Shown: in pieces, positions 17,860 through 27,813 of the stretch
How the letters are laid out: every line of letters begins with the position of its first letter
Position numbering within the stretch: position 1 is the first letter of the stretch
Assembly: GCF_000682755.1 (NCBI RefSeq)
Contig: NZ_AWFF01000025.1
Location: forward strand, 1-64,000
Direction: 5' to 3'
Length of the DNA: 64,000 bases
Origin: Hyphomonas beringensis
GTDB lineage: Bacteria; Pseudomonadota; Alphaproteobacteria; Caulobacterales; Hyphomonadaceae
Translations under genes and position numbers: made by a program
Notes under the pieces: model-generated
What the model was told of the DNA's origin: nothing
What the model saw: only the letters and a program-made list of their open reading frames with translations
Databases searched by the model: none

Positions 17860-18156
17860 TCAGCCTTCCAGTCCGCATTCTTTCTCTTCGGCCGCCTCGC
17901 GGGCGCCTTTGATGTAGGAGCGCGCATAGGGAATGTTCGCCGGGTTCATCATAGAGCGCTTGGCGCCGGCGATTTCCTGTTCCAGCTCTTCACAGCTCTG
18001 GCGCGAAAACCGTGCCTTGTTCCCGCCGCTTGCCAGAGCGCCACTTGCGGCGGAGCCGGCAATCGCTGATCCAGCGGCTCCGGCGACCGTTCCGCATGCG
18101 GAAAGGGAGGTAAACAGGCCGAGCATGGCCGTTGCGACAATCAGGTTCTTTTTCAT
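17860..18156 (-). CDS. Small lipoprotein with glycine/alanine-rich segment
   Basis: A 98-residue protein starting with a lipoprotein signal (MKKNLIVATAMLGLFTSLSAC), with the lipobox Cys at residue 21. A Gly/Ala-rich segment ('GAAGSAIAGSAASGALASGG') follows, then a charged C-terminal part with two further Cys ('SCEELEQEI', 'KECGLEG') that could pair in the periplasm. It is not a family I can name; the Gly/Ala part resembles glycine-zipper lipoproteins. It is transcribed alone. Confidence 0.72.
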   Translation of the reverse strand: MKKNLIVATAMLGLFTSLSACGTVAGAAGSAIAGSAASGALASGGNKARFSRQSCEELEQEIAGAKRSMMNPANIPYARSYIKGAREAAEEKECGLEG

Positions 18157-18451
18157 CTTGGGCCGTCCTTTGACGATGGATGTGTCTGACCCTTATCTGC
18201 GCTCGCAATTCTTCTTTCGTGCCCCCCAGGAGGGGTGCGAAGCATTTTTCTTTCAATTTGAGCAAGATATTTGAGGTGGTAGGCGCCGCTGCGGACCGGG
18301 AGCGTGGCTTTTTCCGCTCTCCGCGTCATGATCTGCCATGGCGAAAATCGTTTTCGTTGCCGCCGCCTTCCGTATGCGCCGGACTTTGCGTGATGCCTCA
18401 CCCCGAACCCCTCTCCCAAGGGGAGAGGGGGATTGGGCCGGTGTTTTTCGC
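18157..18451. other. Intergenic region between purH and lipoprotein gene
   Basis: About 295 nt with no convincing gene. It contains the CCCCTCTCCC/GGGAGAGGGG hairpin (18408-18430) just after purH. Short open frames on both strands lack family resemblance. Confidence 0.5.
18408..18430 (-). terminator. GC-rich hairpin downstream of purH
   Basis: CCCCTCTCCC and GGGAGAGGGG pair perfectly around a 3-nt loop, 22 nt after the purH stop. There is no T-tract. The flanking 'CCTCACCCCGAACCCCTCTCCC' resembles a palindromic unit dispersed in many proteobacterial genomes, so this may be a REP-like element serving as a 3' end for purH mRNA. Confidence 0.5.
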
Positions 18452-20056
18452 TTAGTGGCGGAAGTGGCGCATGCCGGTGAAGACCATGGCGAGGCCGGCT
18501 TCGTCGGCGGCGGCGATGACTTCATCATCGCGGATCGAGCCGCCCGGCTGGATCACGGCGCTGGCGCCGGCAGATGCGGCTTGCAGCAGGCCGTCCGGGA
18601 AAGGGAAGAAGGCGTCGGACGCAGCAACGCAGCCCTTGGTCTTCGGCTCTGCCCAGCCGGCCACTTCTGCGGCGTCTTCGGCCTTGCGCGCGGCGATGCG
18701 AGCGCTATCGATGCGGCTCATCTGACCTGCACCGATGCCGACCGTTGCGCCGTCTTTCGCATAGATGATCGTGTTGGATTTGACGTGCTTGGCGACGCGC
18801 CAGGCGAACAGCATGTCTTCCAGCTCCTGCTCAGTCGGCGCTTTCTTGGTGACGACTTTCAGGTCTGCCTTCGTGATTCGACCAAAGTCCCGGTCCTGCA
18901 TCAGGAAGCCGCCTGCGACGGTTTTCACGAACCGTCCGGCAGAGGCCGGATCGGGAAGGCCTTCGGTGATCAGGAGGCGGAGGTTCTTTTTCTTGGCGAA
19001 GATCGCTTCGGCCGCGGCGTCGGCGCCCGGCGCGATGACGACTTCGGTGAAGATCTGGGAGATCTCTTTTGCGGTCTCTTCGTCGAGGGCACGGTTCAGG
19101 GCAACGATGCCGCCGAAGGCAGAGGTCGAGTCGCAGGAGAGCGCCGCGCGGTAGGCTTCGATGATGCTGGCGCCTTGCGCGACACCGCAGGGATTGGCGT
19201 GCTTGATGATGGCGACGGCAGGCGTCTCTGCGCCAAGCTCACCGATCAGTTCATAGGCCGCGTCAGTATCGTTGATATTGTTGTAGGAGAGTTCCTTGCC
19301 CTGCAGCTGTTTCGCCGTGGCGACGCCGGGGCGCTGCTCCCCGGTGACATAGAAGGCAGCTTTCTGGTGCGGGTTTTCGCCATAGCGCAGGCTCTGCTGC
19401 AGCTTGCCGCCGAGGGCCGCCCAGTCCGGCGCCGTCTCGTCCAGCTGAGCAGCATACCAGCTGGAGATGGCAGCGTCGTAGGCGGCGGTGCGGGCATAGG
19501 TTTTCGCGGCCAGCTTGCGGCAGAGGGCAACCGAGACGTCGCCGTCATTCGCGTCCATCTCTTCCAGCACCTTGTCGACATCGCCGCCATCGGTACAGAC
19601 GGCCACGAAGGCGCCGTTCTTGGCCGCCGCGCGCAGCATGGCCGGGCCGCCAATGTCGATATTCTCGATGCAGGTTTCGAAGTCCGCGCCGGAGGCAACG
19701 GTCGCTTCGAACGGGTAGAGATTGACGTAGATCAGATCGATCGCGCCGATGCCGTGGGTCTCGGCGTCTTTCACGTGGGAGGGATTGTCGCGCAGATAGA
19801 GCAGGCCGCCATGTACGGCCGGGTGCAGCGTCTTCACGCGGCCATCCATCATTTCCGGGAAGCCGGTGAGGTCTGCGACGTCTTTCACCTCAAGGCCGGC
19901 TTCCTTGAGGAGTTTCGATGTGCCGCCGGTGGAGACGAGCTCGACACCCTTTTCGGCCAGCTTTCGGGCCTGGTCTACAAGGCCGGTCTTGTCGGAAACG
20001 GACAGGAGGGCGCGGCGAATGCGAACGGGGGCTCCGCTCGTGGCGGCATCAGTCAT
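18452..20056 (-). CDS. purH: Bifunctional AICAR transformylase / IMP cyclohydrolase
   Basis: A 534-residue bifunctional enzyme for the last two steps of IMP synthesis. The N-terminal cyclohydrolase domain (about residues 10-200) has '[15 protein letters not shown]' and '[17 protein letters not shown]'. The transformylase domain has '[14 protein letters not shown]' and the catalytic Lys-His in '[13 protein letters not shown]' (about 270). The C-terminus '[22 protein letters not shown]' is characteristic. Length is normal. It lies downstream of the WbpM-like gene on the same strand with a 63-nt gap, so it may have its own promoter. Confidence 0.97.
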   Translation of the reverse strand: MTDAATSGAPVRIRRALLSVSDKTGLVDQARKLAEKGVELVSTGGTSKLLKEAGLEVKDVADLTGFPEMMDGRVKTLHPAVHGGLLYLRDNPSHVKDAETHGIGAIDLIYVNLYPFEATVASGADFETCIENIDIGGPAMLRAAAKNGAFVAVCTDGGDVDKVLEEMDANDGDVSVALCRKLAAKTYARTAAYDAAISSWYAAQLDETAPDWAALGGKLQQSLRYGENPHQKAAFYVTGEQRPGVATAKQLQGKELSYNNINDTDAAYELIGELGAETPAVAIIKHANPCGVAQGASIIEAYRAALSCDSTSAFGGIVALNRALDEETAKEISQIFTEVVIAPGADAAAEAIFAKKKNLRLLITEGLPDPASAGRFVKTVAGGFLMQDRDFGRITKADLKVVTKKAPTEQELEDMLFAWRVAKHVKSNTIIYAKDGATVGIGAGQMSRIDSARIAARKAEDAAEVAGWAEPKTKGCVAASDAFFPFPDGLLQAASAGASAVIQPGGSIRDDEVIAAADEAGLAMVFTGMRHFRH

Positions 20057-20119
20057 GGGAAAGTCCTCTGGCGCAGGCTGGATAGCAATGCGCGGGGCGT
20101 AGCATGAAAGGGCCGTGCG

Positions 20120-22012
20120 TCAAGCGCTCCAGCGCCGCGCCTTTTCAGCGCGATCGGCGGCATATTCCGGCACCAGCACGCCCAGAAGGCGCAGGGCCTC
20201 GGACCGTTCACGGCGGGAGGCGGCCTCGATGATTTCCTTCAGGCGCTTTTCGAAGAGTTCCGACGGCACGGTGCAATTGTCGACGCGGTTGACGCCATCG
20301 ACCGGTGTCGTGCTGACATGCTCATGCTTATAGGTCAGCACTTCATGCATTTTCTCGCCATCGCGCAGGCCGGTCGTGGTGATCTTGATGTCCACGCCAG
20401 GCACCAGGCCCTTCAGGCGGATCATGGTCTCGGCCAGCTGCAGGATCTGCATGGGCTCCCCCATATCCAGCACGAACAGGCCGGTATGGGCCGGCGTGTC
20501 CTGCAGCGTTGCGGCTTGCAGAACGAGGGAGGAGGCCTCTTCCACGGTCATGAAATAGCGCGTGACATTCGGATCGGTCAGCGTCACAGGCCCGCCCGCG
20601 GCGATCTGCTTTTCGAACAACGGCACAACAGAGCCGGAGGAGCCGAGCACATTGCCGAAACGGACAATGGAGGCGGCGATGCCGGATTCGGCAGCGATCT
20701 GGGTGATCGCCATCTCGGCCAGACGCTTGGTGGCACCCATGACATTGTCCGGGTCTACTGCCTTGTCGGTGGAGATGAAGACGAAGCGTTTGGCGCCGAC
20801 AGCGGCGGCGGCCTGCACGGAATGGATCGCGCCAGCCACATTGGTGAGGATGGCTTCGCAGATATTGCGCTCCATCAGCGGCACATGTTTGAGCGCAGCG
20901 GCATGGATCACGACGTCGGGCTGTGCGCGGCTGAACGCATCGCGCACGCGATTGACGTCTCGGACATCGCCGAGGCGCGCCGTATGGCAGCCCTTTGGCA
21001 GGATGCCGGCCAGTTCCATATCGATGGAATAGAGATTGTACTCAGAGGCGTCGAATACGGTGAGGGAGGCGGGGGAGAGGCGCGCGATCTGGCGGGTCAG
21101 CTCTGAGCCGATTGTGCCGCCTCCACCGGTGACGAGGACATTGGCGTTTTCAACAAGGTTGCGGACCGGCTCAATGGACAGGTGACGTTCCGGGCGAGAC
21201 AGCAGGTCTGCCGGGCGGACAGGCTCCAGTACCTGCGCCGCTTCATCCCGGTTCAGCGCCATGATCTCGGCGCCATGGTCAGATGCGGTCTCCAGAACTT
21301 TCAGCATCGTATCGCGGTTGCGGGCCGCGCCTGTAACGGCAATCCAGGGAACCTGTTTGTAGCGAACGGCGATCACTTCGATGATTCCGCCAAGCTCTTC
21401 CAGTGAGCCCATGATCGGGATCCCGCGAATCGCCCGGCCGGGCTCTGTCGCCTGTGTCTCGACCAGGCCCAGCAGGCGGACTTTGCTGCTCTGTGGCGAA
21501 GACTGGATGCGCCGGATGACGTGAAAGCAGCTTTGTGAATCCCCGACAAGTAGGACTGGCTGACCATTCTTGGCAATCGGACTGAAGATCTGGAACGGCT
21601 CGTGCGTAGACCGCGACAAGGCATACATGCGGCCGGCGAACAGGCCGATCGTCCAAAGCACCAGCGCCACCATCAGGCTGGCGAGCGGTGTTGCCAGCAG
21701 GCCGTTGAGAAGCAGCATGCCCGGCAGGTAGATAAGGGCGGACAGGCAGATGGCCTGGAAAATGCGCACGGCATCCGGCCAGCCCAGATGGCGCCAGACC
21801 TGCTTCTGGATGCCCATGATGACAAAGGACACGGCTACAGAGACGCCGAAGGAAAGCGTACTCAGGGCCAGAGAGAGCGCGGGGAAGGAGCCCCGCTGCC
21901 CTTCAGAGGACCAGACAAGCACAACAGCAGAAGACATTGCCGCCAGAGCCATCAGGATGTCGAATCCCAGGGTCAGCATCATGGCGCGACGCGCTGCATG
22001 TTTCGGGGTCAT
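20120..22012 (-). CDS. WbpM/FlaA1-type polysaccharide nucleotide-sugar dehydratase
   Basis: About 630 residues. The N-terminal quarter is hydrophobic with roughly four membrane helices. A CoA-binding-like region follows, then a C-terminal SDR domain with 'NVLVTGGGGTIGSELTRQIA' (about 290-310). The catalytic region 'FISTDKAVDPDNVMGATK' has Met in place of the usual Tyr (MxxxK), as in UDP-GlcNAc 4,6-dehydratases that start synthesis of QuiNAc-type and related sugars. The start at 22012 forms an ATGA overlap with the upstream heparinase-like gene. It should act on the cytoplasmic face for surface polysaccharide synthesis. Confidence 0.9.
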   Translation of the reverse strand: MTPKHAARRAMMLTLGFDILMALAAMSSAVVLVWSSEGQRGSFPALSLALSTLSFGVSVAVSFVIMGIQKQVWRHLGWPDAVRIFQAICLSALIYLPGMLLLNGLLATPLASLMVALVLWTIGLFAGRMYALSRSTHEPFQIFSPIAKNGQPVLLVGDSQSCFHVIRRIQSSPQSSKVRLLGLVETQATEPGRAIRGIPIMGSLEELGGIIEVIAVRYKQVPWIAVTGAARNRDTMLKVLETASDHGAEIMALNRDEAAQVLEPVRPADLLSRPERHLSIEPVRNLVENANVLVTGGGGTIGSELTRQIARLSPASLTVFDASEYNLYSIDMELAGILPKGCHTARLGDVRDVNRVRDAFSRAQPDVVIHAAALKHVPLMERNICEAILTNVAGAIHSVQAAAAVGAKRFVFISTDKAVDPDNVMGATKRLAEMAITQIAAESGIAASIVRFGNVLGSSGSVVPLFEKQIAAGGPVTLTDPNVTRYFMTVEEASSLVLQAATLQDTPAHTGLFVLDMGEPMQILQLAETMIRLKGLVPGVDIKITTTGLRDGEKMHEVLTYKHEHVSTTPVDGVNRVDNCTVPSELFEKRLKEIIEAASRRERSEALRLLGVLVPEYAADRAEKARRWSA

Positions 22013-23742
22013 GATGCTTCTTCCTTCAGAAAGGCCCACCGGATACAATTCGGCGGCTGTTGTCCATCTCCATTAGGATCGGCATAACCAGCCATAACGA
22101 TTTGCTCCGGTCTTTCAACCACACCGCGACCTAAATAAACGGTTCGTTCCAGACGTGCACCCTCATGACTCGTCTTGAAACGCCAGACGGTCCCGTCATC
22201 GCAGACCAGGCGAATCGCATCGCGCCCCATCATGGCTGTAACGGTCGGGTGTAAGTGAAAGCGTATCTCGAAGCCAATGAACATGCGGTCATCGGACGGG
22301 GGCTGGGAGATCGGACGAACCAGAGAATCCTCACCAGCAAGGCGCTTTCCGTCACCCGACATGAACAGGCGGCGGCGATGCAAAAGACCACAGGGAGACT
22401 TGTAGCCGCCATGCTGCGCATCAAGCCAGATTTCGTCCGCTTCTTCCAGGCGCTTGGCTGAAATGCCGTCCGGACCACTTGCGGCCAGCAGGCGTGATTC
22501 TTCATTCAGGGCAAAATGCGACGAATCACGTCCTGCCAGAACAAGGGTTGAATGGGCGCCGGTACGGCGAACGGCGGCCTGCCAGTCCACATTCACTTCC
22601 GCGCTGTAGGCGCAGGATGTCACCAGACGGGCCGGGCCATCGGACAGCTCAAAGCCAAGCGCGCCGGCATGGGCGAAATCCCCGAATGGCCGGGCAGGGG
22701 CCTCGCCGCAATCCAGCACAAGGCGCAGGCCGTTCTTTTCCAGCTTCTGGAAGCCGGATTTTGGCGCAAAGGTGAAACGGCGGGGCGGCGCTGGCAGCAG
22801 GGCCAGGGCCGCCTCAACGACTTCCGGTCGGCCTTCATCGCCATCATTGAACGGGTTCAGGGCACCATCGCCAGCCCGGAAGAAGGCGACCATGGCCCCG
22901 ACGCGCGGGATCCATTTGTCGAAAAAGTCCGGTTCCGGATATCCGGCGCGGCGAAACAGGTCCTGCAAGGTCAACAAGTGCACCAGCACGTGCAGCGCGC
23001 GCGAGGGACTGCGGCTGACATGGCCGCCATCGGGAAGGATCTGCGCCGTGCATTCGGCGTCCAGCCGGGCCAGCGCGCTGTCCATGCTCATGGCGCGATC
23101 AATGCAGAGCGCACCGGCCACAATGGTGACAGAGCTGTTCCAGCGGGCCTTGGGGTCTGTTGCCGCGTCGACCTGATCGGAAAGGTAACGCAGCTGGCGG
23201 ACGAGACATTCAAGGCGCGCCTGGCGGATTTCCTGTGTTCCGGTCTCGAACAGTTCCGGCGCGCATAGCATCCAGTTCCAGCAGCGCACGCTGGTCGGGC
23301 CAAGTCGCCAGGAGAAACCATTGAAGCCGCCATGGCCTTCAATCCAGTCATCCACGAAACGCAGGGCGCGGCCTGCGCCCAGCTCGCCTTGTGCAAAAAG
23401 ATCAGGCAGCCAGGAAAAACGATGCAGCCGGTCGGCAAAATGCTTGGATGGAAGCGGGACAGACCAAGGCGGCTGGCCGGGCGCAAGGGTGAGCCGCTCC
23501 ATGCCGATTCGCCAGGTATCGCGCATCAGGGCGTCTGTGCGGCGATCATCGGCCGGGACAAGGCGTTTCAGATGGTGGGAAAACCGTTCCGGAATCGGCC
23601 CGGACAGTTTCAATCTCTGCAGCACGCCAACCTTGGCGTCATCGCCGGCAACGCCCCGGAAACGGCGCCACAAGGCAGCGTCATCAGCGCCTGATCTGGT
23701 ACGATCAGCCAGAATTTCGCTGTCTGCGCCTCCCACGTCCAC
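22009..23742 (-). CDS. Heparinase II/III family protein
   Basis: 577 residues with an N-terminal alpha-toroid part, including 'WRIGMERLTLAPGQPPWSVP' and 'DWIEGHGGFNGFSWRLGPTSVRCWNWM', and a C-terminal beta-sandwich part near 'VNVDWQAAVRRTGAHSTLVL'. The family includes lyases of acidic polysaccharides. No signal peptide is visible, so a cytoplasmic or unusual location is likely. In alphaproteobacteria a heparinase-like gene commonly sits beside rpe and purH. Here it is translationally coupled (4-nt overlap) to a WbpM-type dehydratase, which suggests a surface-polymer role. The substrate is unknown. Confidence 0.82.
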   Translation of the reverse strand: MDVGGADSEILADRTRSGADDAALWRRFRGVAGDDAKVGVLQRLKLSGPIPERFSHHLKRLVPADDRRTDALMRDTWRIGMERLTLAPGQPPWSVPLPSKHFADRLHRFSWLPDLFAQGELGAGRALRFVDDWIEGHGGFNGFSWRLGPTSVRCWNWMLCAPELFETGTQEIRQARLECLVRQLRYLSDQVDAATDPKARWNSSVTIVAGALCIDRAMSMDSALARLDAECTAQILPDGGHVSRSPSRALHVLVHLLTLQDLFRRAGYPEPDFFDKWIPRVGAMVAFFRAGDGALNPFNDGDEGRPEVVEAALALLPAPPRRFTFAPKSGFQKLEKNGLRLVLDCGEAPARPFGDFAHAGALGFELSDGPARLVTSCAYSAEVNVDWQAAVRRTGAHSTLVLAGRDSSHFALNEESRLLAASGPDGISAKRLEEADEIWLDAQHGGYKSPCGLLHRRRLFMSGDGKRLAGEDSLVRPISQPPSDDRMFIGFEIRFHLHPTVTAMMGRDAIRLVCDDGTVWRFKTSHEGARLERTVYLGRGVVERPEQIVMAGYADPNGDGQQPPNCIRWAFLKEEAS

Positions 23743-23760
23743 CGTCCATTCTGTTGTAAA

Positions 23761-24429
23761 CTATACTTTTACGCCGGGTTTAAGTGCCCGAATATTGTTA
23801 GCATATGCTGATGCGCCGCCCTTGAAAACGGCAGAGCCCGCTACAATTGCATTAACCCCGGCAGCGATGGCTTTTGGGGCAGTCTCCGCATTCAGGCCGC
23901 CATCGATCTCAAGAATGATGTTCCGCCCGGTCTGGTCGATCATCGCCCGCAATTGCTGCACTTTGCGCAGCTGGCTGTCGATAAAGGCCTGCCCGCCAAA
24001 GCCCGGGTTCACGGACATGACAAGGATGAGGTCGATATCATCCAGCACGGGTTCCACAATACTCGCCGGGGTCGCCGGGTTCAGTGCAACGCCCGGACGC
24101 ATGCCAGCGGCGCGAATCGCCTGGATCGTGCGATGCAGGTGCGGACCGGCTTCAGGGTGTACCGTCAGGATGTTCGCGCCAGCCTTGGCAAAGGCCGTGA
24201 TGAAAGGATCCACCGGGGCAATCATCAGGTGCACGTCGAACGGTTTGTCCGTGCAGGGCCGCAATTTTTCAATGACGGGCGGGCCGAATGTCAGATTCGG
24301 GACAAAGTGTCCGTCCATGACATCGATATGAATCATGTCGGCACCGGCCTGATCAATGGCGGCAATTTCCTCGCCCAGACGGGCGAAGTCAGCGGAGAGA
24401 ATCGAGGGGGAAATAAGCACGTTTTGCAT
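23761..24429 (-). CDS. rpe: Ribulose-phosphate 3-epimerase
   Basis: A 222-residue TIM barrel that interconverts ribulose-5-phosphate and xylulose-5-phosphate. '[16 protein letters not shown]' near the start, the metal-site motif '[18 protein letters not shown]' (about 33-50), '[13 protein letters not shown]' (about 139-151) and '[11 protein letters not shown]' (about 176-186) are all present. Length is typical. It precedes the heparinase-like gene by 18 nt on the same strand, so the two are probably co-transcribed. Confidence 0.96.
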   Translation of the reverse strand: MQNVLISPSILSADFARLGEEIAAIDQAGADMIHIDVMDGHFVPNLTFGPPVIEKLRPCTDKPFDVHLMIAPVDPFITAFAKAGANILTVHPEAGPHLHRTIQAIRAAGMRPGVALNPATPASIVEPVLDDIDLILVMSVNPGFGGQAFIDSQLRKVQQLRAMIDQTGRNIILEIDGGLNAETAPKAIAAGVNAIVAGSAVFKGGASAYANNIRALKPGVKV

Positions 24430-24500
24430 AGTGCCTCCCTATGCTGGAACAGCCGACCGCACAAGGCGACCGGCTGTCCGTTTTTAGCGTTTGCAGGGCT

Positions 24501-24983
24501 TTAGTAGCCTGCGGGTACCAGCTTCCATCCATCGGCACCGGCAATGATGTCCACCGGGGTGCCGGGCGCGATGTAAACATCTGCGCCCTGGATGATTTCC
24601 TTCACTTCGCCATTGGAGAAGCGAACAATGTAGGCATAGCCCTGCTTCTTGCCGACGGCTTTACCGGCTTCGTTACCGGCGAGGCCACCGAGAACCGCGC
24701 CACCAATGGCACCTGCGGTCTGGGCCTTGTCGCCGCCGCCAAGCTCGGAGCCAGCCAGGCCGCCAAGCACGGCGCCTGTTGCGGTACCGATCAGCGAGCG
24801 ATCAGACTGAATGGTGATCTGGCGAACGGATGTCACTGTGCCGTGATAGACACTGGATGCCTGGCCGACGGCAGCCGGGCTTGCCGAACTGGTGCCGTAA
24901 TTGTTGGCACAGCCTGCAAGGGCGAGGGTCAGCGCGGCAAAGGTGCCTGCGGCAATCTTGCTGGGGGAAAAGGTCTTGGTCAT
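24501..24983 (-). CDS. Glycine-zipper 2TM lipoprotein (SlyB-like)
   Basis: About 160 residues. The start at 24983 gives a lipoprotein signal ending in 'LTLALAGCANN', with the lipid-bearing Cys near residue 23. Two glycine-zipper helices with GxxxG spacing ('GTATGAVLGGLAGSELGGG' and 'GAIGGAVLGGLAGNEAGK') occupy the middle. The C-terminal third, 'YAYIVRFSNGEVKEIIQG', is a small beta domain. SlyB/PcP-type proteins sit in the outer membrane and respond to envelope stress. It lies between rsmB and rpe with its own spacing of 71 and 128 nt, so it is probably monocistronic. Confidence 0.82.
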   Translation of the reverse strand: MTKTFSPSKIAAGTFAALTLALAGCANNYGTSSASPAAVGQASSVYHGTVTSVRQITIQSDRSLIGTATGAVLGGLAGSELGGGDKAQTAGAIGGAVLGGLAGNEAGKAVGKKQGYAYIVRFSNGEVKEIIQGADVYIAPGTPVDIIAGADGWKLVPAGY

Positions 24984-25111
24984 ATTGAAGTGCTCCCTGC
25001 ACATTTGATGCAGGTTATTTGCACGATTTTGCCTGAATAGCAGATGAATTCTTGGAGACCTTTTGATGGCGAAGCTGTTCATCCCGCAGTAACCAAAGGA
25101 AAATTTGGGCC

Positions 25112-26380
25112 TCAGAGGCGTTTCAGGCGCGCAATGTAGAACGCGTCGTGACCAGCATTCGGGCTCGGGAGGGTTAGAAGGTCTCCCTCTGGCGTGAGAC
25201 TAGCCTCAAAGCCGGGAATTTCCGCTTCCGTGATGGTAATCCGCTCATACAGGCCGTCGGAAATCGCCTGTGCGACAATATCCGATCCTTCGGCTTTGAG
25301 AGGTGTGCACACACAATAGATGACCATGCCACCGGGCGAGACCATGTCCGCTGCTGACGCCAGCAGGCGGGCCTGCGCCGTGGGGAAGCGGTCAATCTCG
25401 GCCTCGCGTTTGATCCAGGCCCCTTCCGGGTGACGGCGCAGCGTCCCAAGAGCAGAGCAGGGCGCGTCGAGCAGAAGTTTCGAGGCCGGAGCTTGTGGAC
25501 GCCACTCATCCGCATTCGCCGCAATGATGTCTGCGGTGAGGCCCGTGCGCTCCAGATTTTCGCGCAGGCGCTCAAGGCGGGGCTTGGACCGGTCGACTGC
25601 CGTGACGTTCGCGCCGGTTGCGGCAAGCTGCAGTGTCTTGCCGCCGGGCGCGGCGCAGAGGTCGATCACCGTTTCGCCGGATTGAACATCGAGCAGCCGG
25701 GCGGGCAGGGCCGCGGCGGCGTCCTGGACCCACCAATCGCCGTCTTCATACCCGGGCAGCGTTTCAATCATGGCGCTCTCAAGCCGGACGGAGCCGCTGT
25801 GTGTGATCTCGCCCCCCGTTGCCGTGGCCACGTCTTCAGCGGATGTCTTCGCGGAGAGGAAAATCGGCGGCTCTTCCAATTGGTGGGTCGCAAAGGCGCT
25901 GGCTGCGTCTGCGCCAAGATCTGCTTCGAACCGCGCGGCGAGCCAGTCTGGCCAGATGTCTGTGGCGGGCAGATCATCCAGCGGGCAGGGCATCTCTGCA
26001 GCGCGGCGAAGGACGGCGTTCAGGAACCCGCCGCCAGAGCGGGCGTCCGGCCAGTCCTTGGCAGCTTCCACCGTTTCGGACACGGCGGCATGCGCATGTG
26101 TTTCCAGACGCCAGAGCTGTACGGCCCCGACGCGCAGCAGGGCGCGGATAGCGGGGCTGGTCGCCTCCAGTGGCCGGGAGAGCAGGGGCGCCAGGGCCGC
26201 ATCAATGCGGCCAAGTTCGCGCAGGGCTGCACTGGCCATGACGCGGGCAAAGCCCCGGTCAGACCCTTCCAGCATATTGAAGCTGTCCGAGCGGACCATG
26301 GCTTCATCCAGCGTGCGCCGGCTGTCCAAAGTCAGCATAAGGAGTTCGGCGGCCGCGCGCCGGGAGAGGGCTCCACTCAT
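25112..26380 (-). CDS. rsmB: 16S rRNA (cytosine-C5)-methyltransferase RsmB-like
   Basis: A 422-residue protein with an N-terminal NusB-like helical domain (about 1-130) and a C-terminal Rossmann SAM domain. 'VIDLCAAPGGKTLQLAA' is the SAM loop, 'LLLDAPCSALGTLRRHPE' carries the first conserved Cys and 'VIYCVCTPLKAEGSD' the second, the proposed nucleophile. The family methylates C967 of 16S rRNA. The start overlaps nothing and is 15 nt after htpX, on the same strand. Confidence 0.92.
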   Translation of the reverse strand: MSGALSRRAAAELLMLTLDSRRTLDEAMVRSDSFNMLEGSDRGFARVMASAALRELGRIDAALAPLLSRPLEATSPAIRALLRVGAVQLWRLETHAHAAVSETVEAAKDWPDARSGGGFLNAVLRRAAEMPCPLDDLPATDIWPDWLAARFEADLGADAASAFATHQLEEPPIFLSAKTSAEDVATATGGEITHSGSVRLESAMIETLPGYEDGDWWVQDAAAALPARLLDVQSGETVIDLCAAPGGKTLQLAATGANVTAVDRSKPRLERLRENLERTGLTADIIAANADEWRPQAPASKLLLDAPCSALGTLRRHPEGAWIKREAEIDRFPTAQARLLASAADMVSPGGMVIYCVCTPLKAEGSDIVAQAISDGLYERITITEAEIPGFEASLTPEGDLLTLPSPNAGHDAFYIARLKRL

Positions 26381-26395
26381 AAAATCAGGTACCTG

Positions 26396-27292
26396 TTAGC
26401 CCCACGGGCCGGCCTGATGGCGCGGCGCGTCAGCGGTTTCGGAAGATACGCCCATCTCTGCCGCCATGCGGCGCAGGGCTTCAATCCGGTTGGCGGTGGC
26501 CGGGTGGGTCGAGAACAAACCGTCCGCGCCGCGGCCGCTTAGCGGATTGGCGATATACATGTGCGCCATGGCGGGGTTGCGCTCGGCATTCACATTGATG
26601 GAGGCGCGGGCGCCGCGTTCGATCTTCTGCAGGGCAGAGGCGAGCCAGAGCGGGTTGCCGCAGATCTCGGCGCCGCGCTTGTCTGCTTCATATTCGCGCG
26701 AGCGGCTGATTGCCATCTGCACGAGGCCGGCGGCCAGTGGCGCAAAGATCATGATGGCCAGCGAGCCGATCAGCCCGGCGCGCTCACGGCCAAAGAACAG
26801 CGCAAAGTTAGCCAGCATGCCGATGGCGCCGGCAATTGTGGCGGTGACCGTCATGGTCAGCGTGTCGCGGTTTTGCACATGCGCCAGTTCGTGCGCCATG
26901 ACGCCGGCGACTTCTTCACGCGACAGGCTGCCGAGCAGGCCGGTGGTTGCGGCCACGGCGGCATTGTCCGGGTTGCGGCCCGTGGCAAAGGCGTTCGGCT
27001 GCGGCGTCTCAATGACATAGACACGCGGGGCAGGTAGGCCGGCGCGTTCAGCCAGGTGCGCGACATCGTTCGCAAAGGTGCGCATCATGGGCGAGGCGTG
27101 ATCCGGCGTGACCTCTTTGGCGCCCTGCATGCGCAGCACGATCTTGTCAGCATTCCACCATGAGAAGATGTTCATGCCTGCGGCAACGACAAAGGCAATC
27201 GCCATGCCCATAACGCCGCCGATCAAATAGCCGACAACCATGAACACTGCGGTCAGCGCCGCCAATAGAGTAAACGTTTTCAGTGTGCCCAT
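26396..27292 (-). CDS. htpX: Zinc metalloprotease HtpX
   Basis: A 298-residue M48 membrane protease that cleaves misfolded inner-membrane proteins. Two hydrophobic segments lie at about 5-45. The zinc motif '[18 protein letters not shown]' (about 130-147) has HExxH, a second hydrophobic pair follows, and the third ligand is the Glu in '[15 protein letters not shown]' (about 205). Length is typical. It heads the group htpX-rsmB. The unusually long AT-rich spacer upstream (27293-27813) is the likely site of stress-linked control, but I see no clear heat-shock promoter. Confidence 0.94.
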   Translation of the reverse strand: MGTLKTFTLLAALTAVFMVVGYLIGGVMGMAIAFVVAAGMNIFSWWNADKIVLRMQGAKEVTPDHASPMMRTFANDVAHLAERAGLPAPRVYVIETPQPNAFATGRNPDNAAVAATTGLLGSLSREEVAGVMAHELAHVQNRDTLTMTVTATIAGAIGMLANFALFFGRERAGLIGSLAIMIFAPLAAGLVQMAISRSREYEADKRGAEICGNPLWLASALQKIERGARASINVNAERNPAMAHMYIANPLSGRGADGLFSTHPATANRIEALRRMAAEMGVSSETADAPRHQAGPWG

Positions 27293-27813
27293 TGGGCCTT
27301 AACTCCGTCTGTATATTTATAGGCCTAGCTTTCATAGGCTTATGCTTGCCGTGCTTTCTTCGTTCCGGATTTCCACAAATTAAATGGCGAGCGTTAACGA
27401 AATGCCGTTGGCAGTTTCTTGCTTACGCATTGCTTGCTTAAATGACATGCGGACTATGAGCTGATGCAAACAGAATATTATATGGGGTGGTCTGATTTTA
27501 TATCCAGTGTGGCATCTTGCTAAAGACACTGTTTTGTTCAGGTCTGTGCAAGGCTTGGATATGGTATCAGTAGACACATTACATTTCAGGACACTGTGAG
27601 CGATTTCCAGCGATCAAGTTCGGATTTGAAGCGTGGCCATGCCGAAGCTGTGTTCCCTTTAAAGTTCAAAGCGGCCATAAATATTGGACAATTCATCAAG
27701 AGTTCCGGGGTTTGCTATTTGGCTGATTTCAACCTCAAGCGTTCCGGATCAATTTCTCAAGTCTGTCCCAAAGCGTTAGACATAAGCGCCCGCCACAGGG
27801 TATAGAGGAAGTC
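27293..27813. other. AT-rich divergent spacer between htpX and DUF1674
   Basis: A 521-nt stretch, visibly richer in A/T than its neighbours, between divergently transcribed htpX and the DUF1674 gene. It has a repeated ATAGGC-type motif at 27321-27341. A GTG-started open frame at 27596-27805 (69 codons) resembles no family I know and is not called. The region should contain both promoters and may hold a regulatory RNA. Confidence 0.4.

Noticed and set aside
24444-24480. Hairpin with TTTTT between the glycine-zipper and rpe genes
   Set aside because: The T-tract follows the stem on the plus strand, whereas both genes run on the minus strand. The stem also has a two-base internal mismatch.
27596-27805. 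69-codon GTG-started frame between htpX and DUF1674
   Set aside because: It has no good ribosome binding site, no recognisable family and an AT-rich intergenic setting. I could not support it as a gene.
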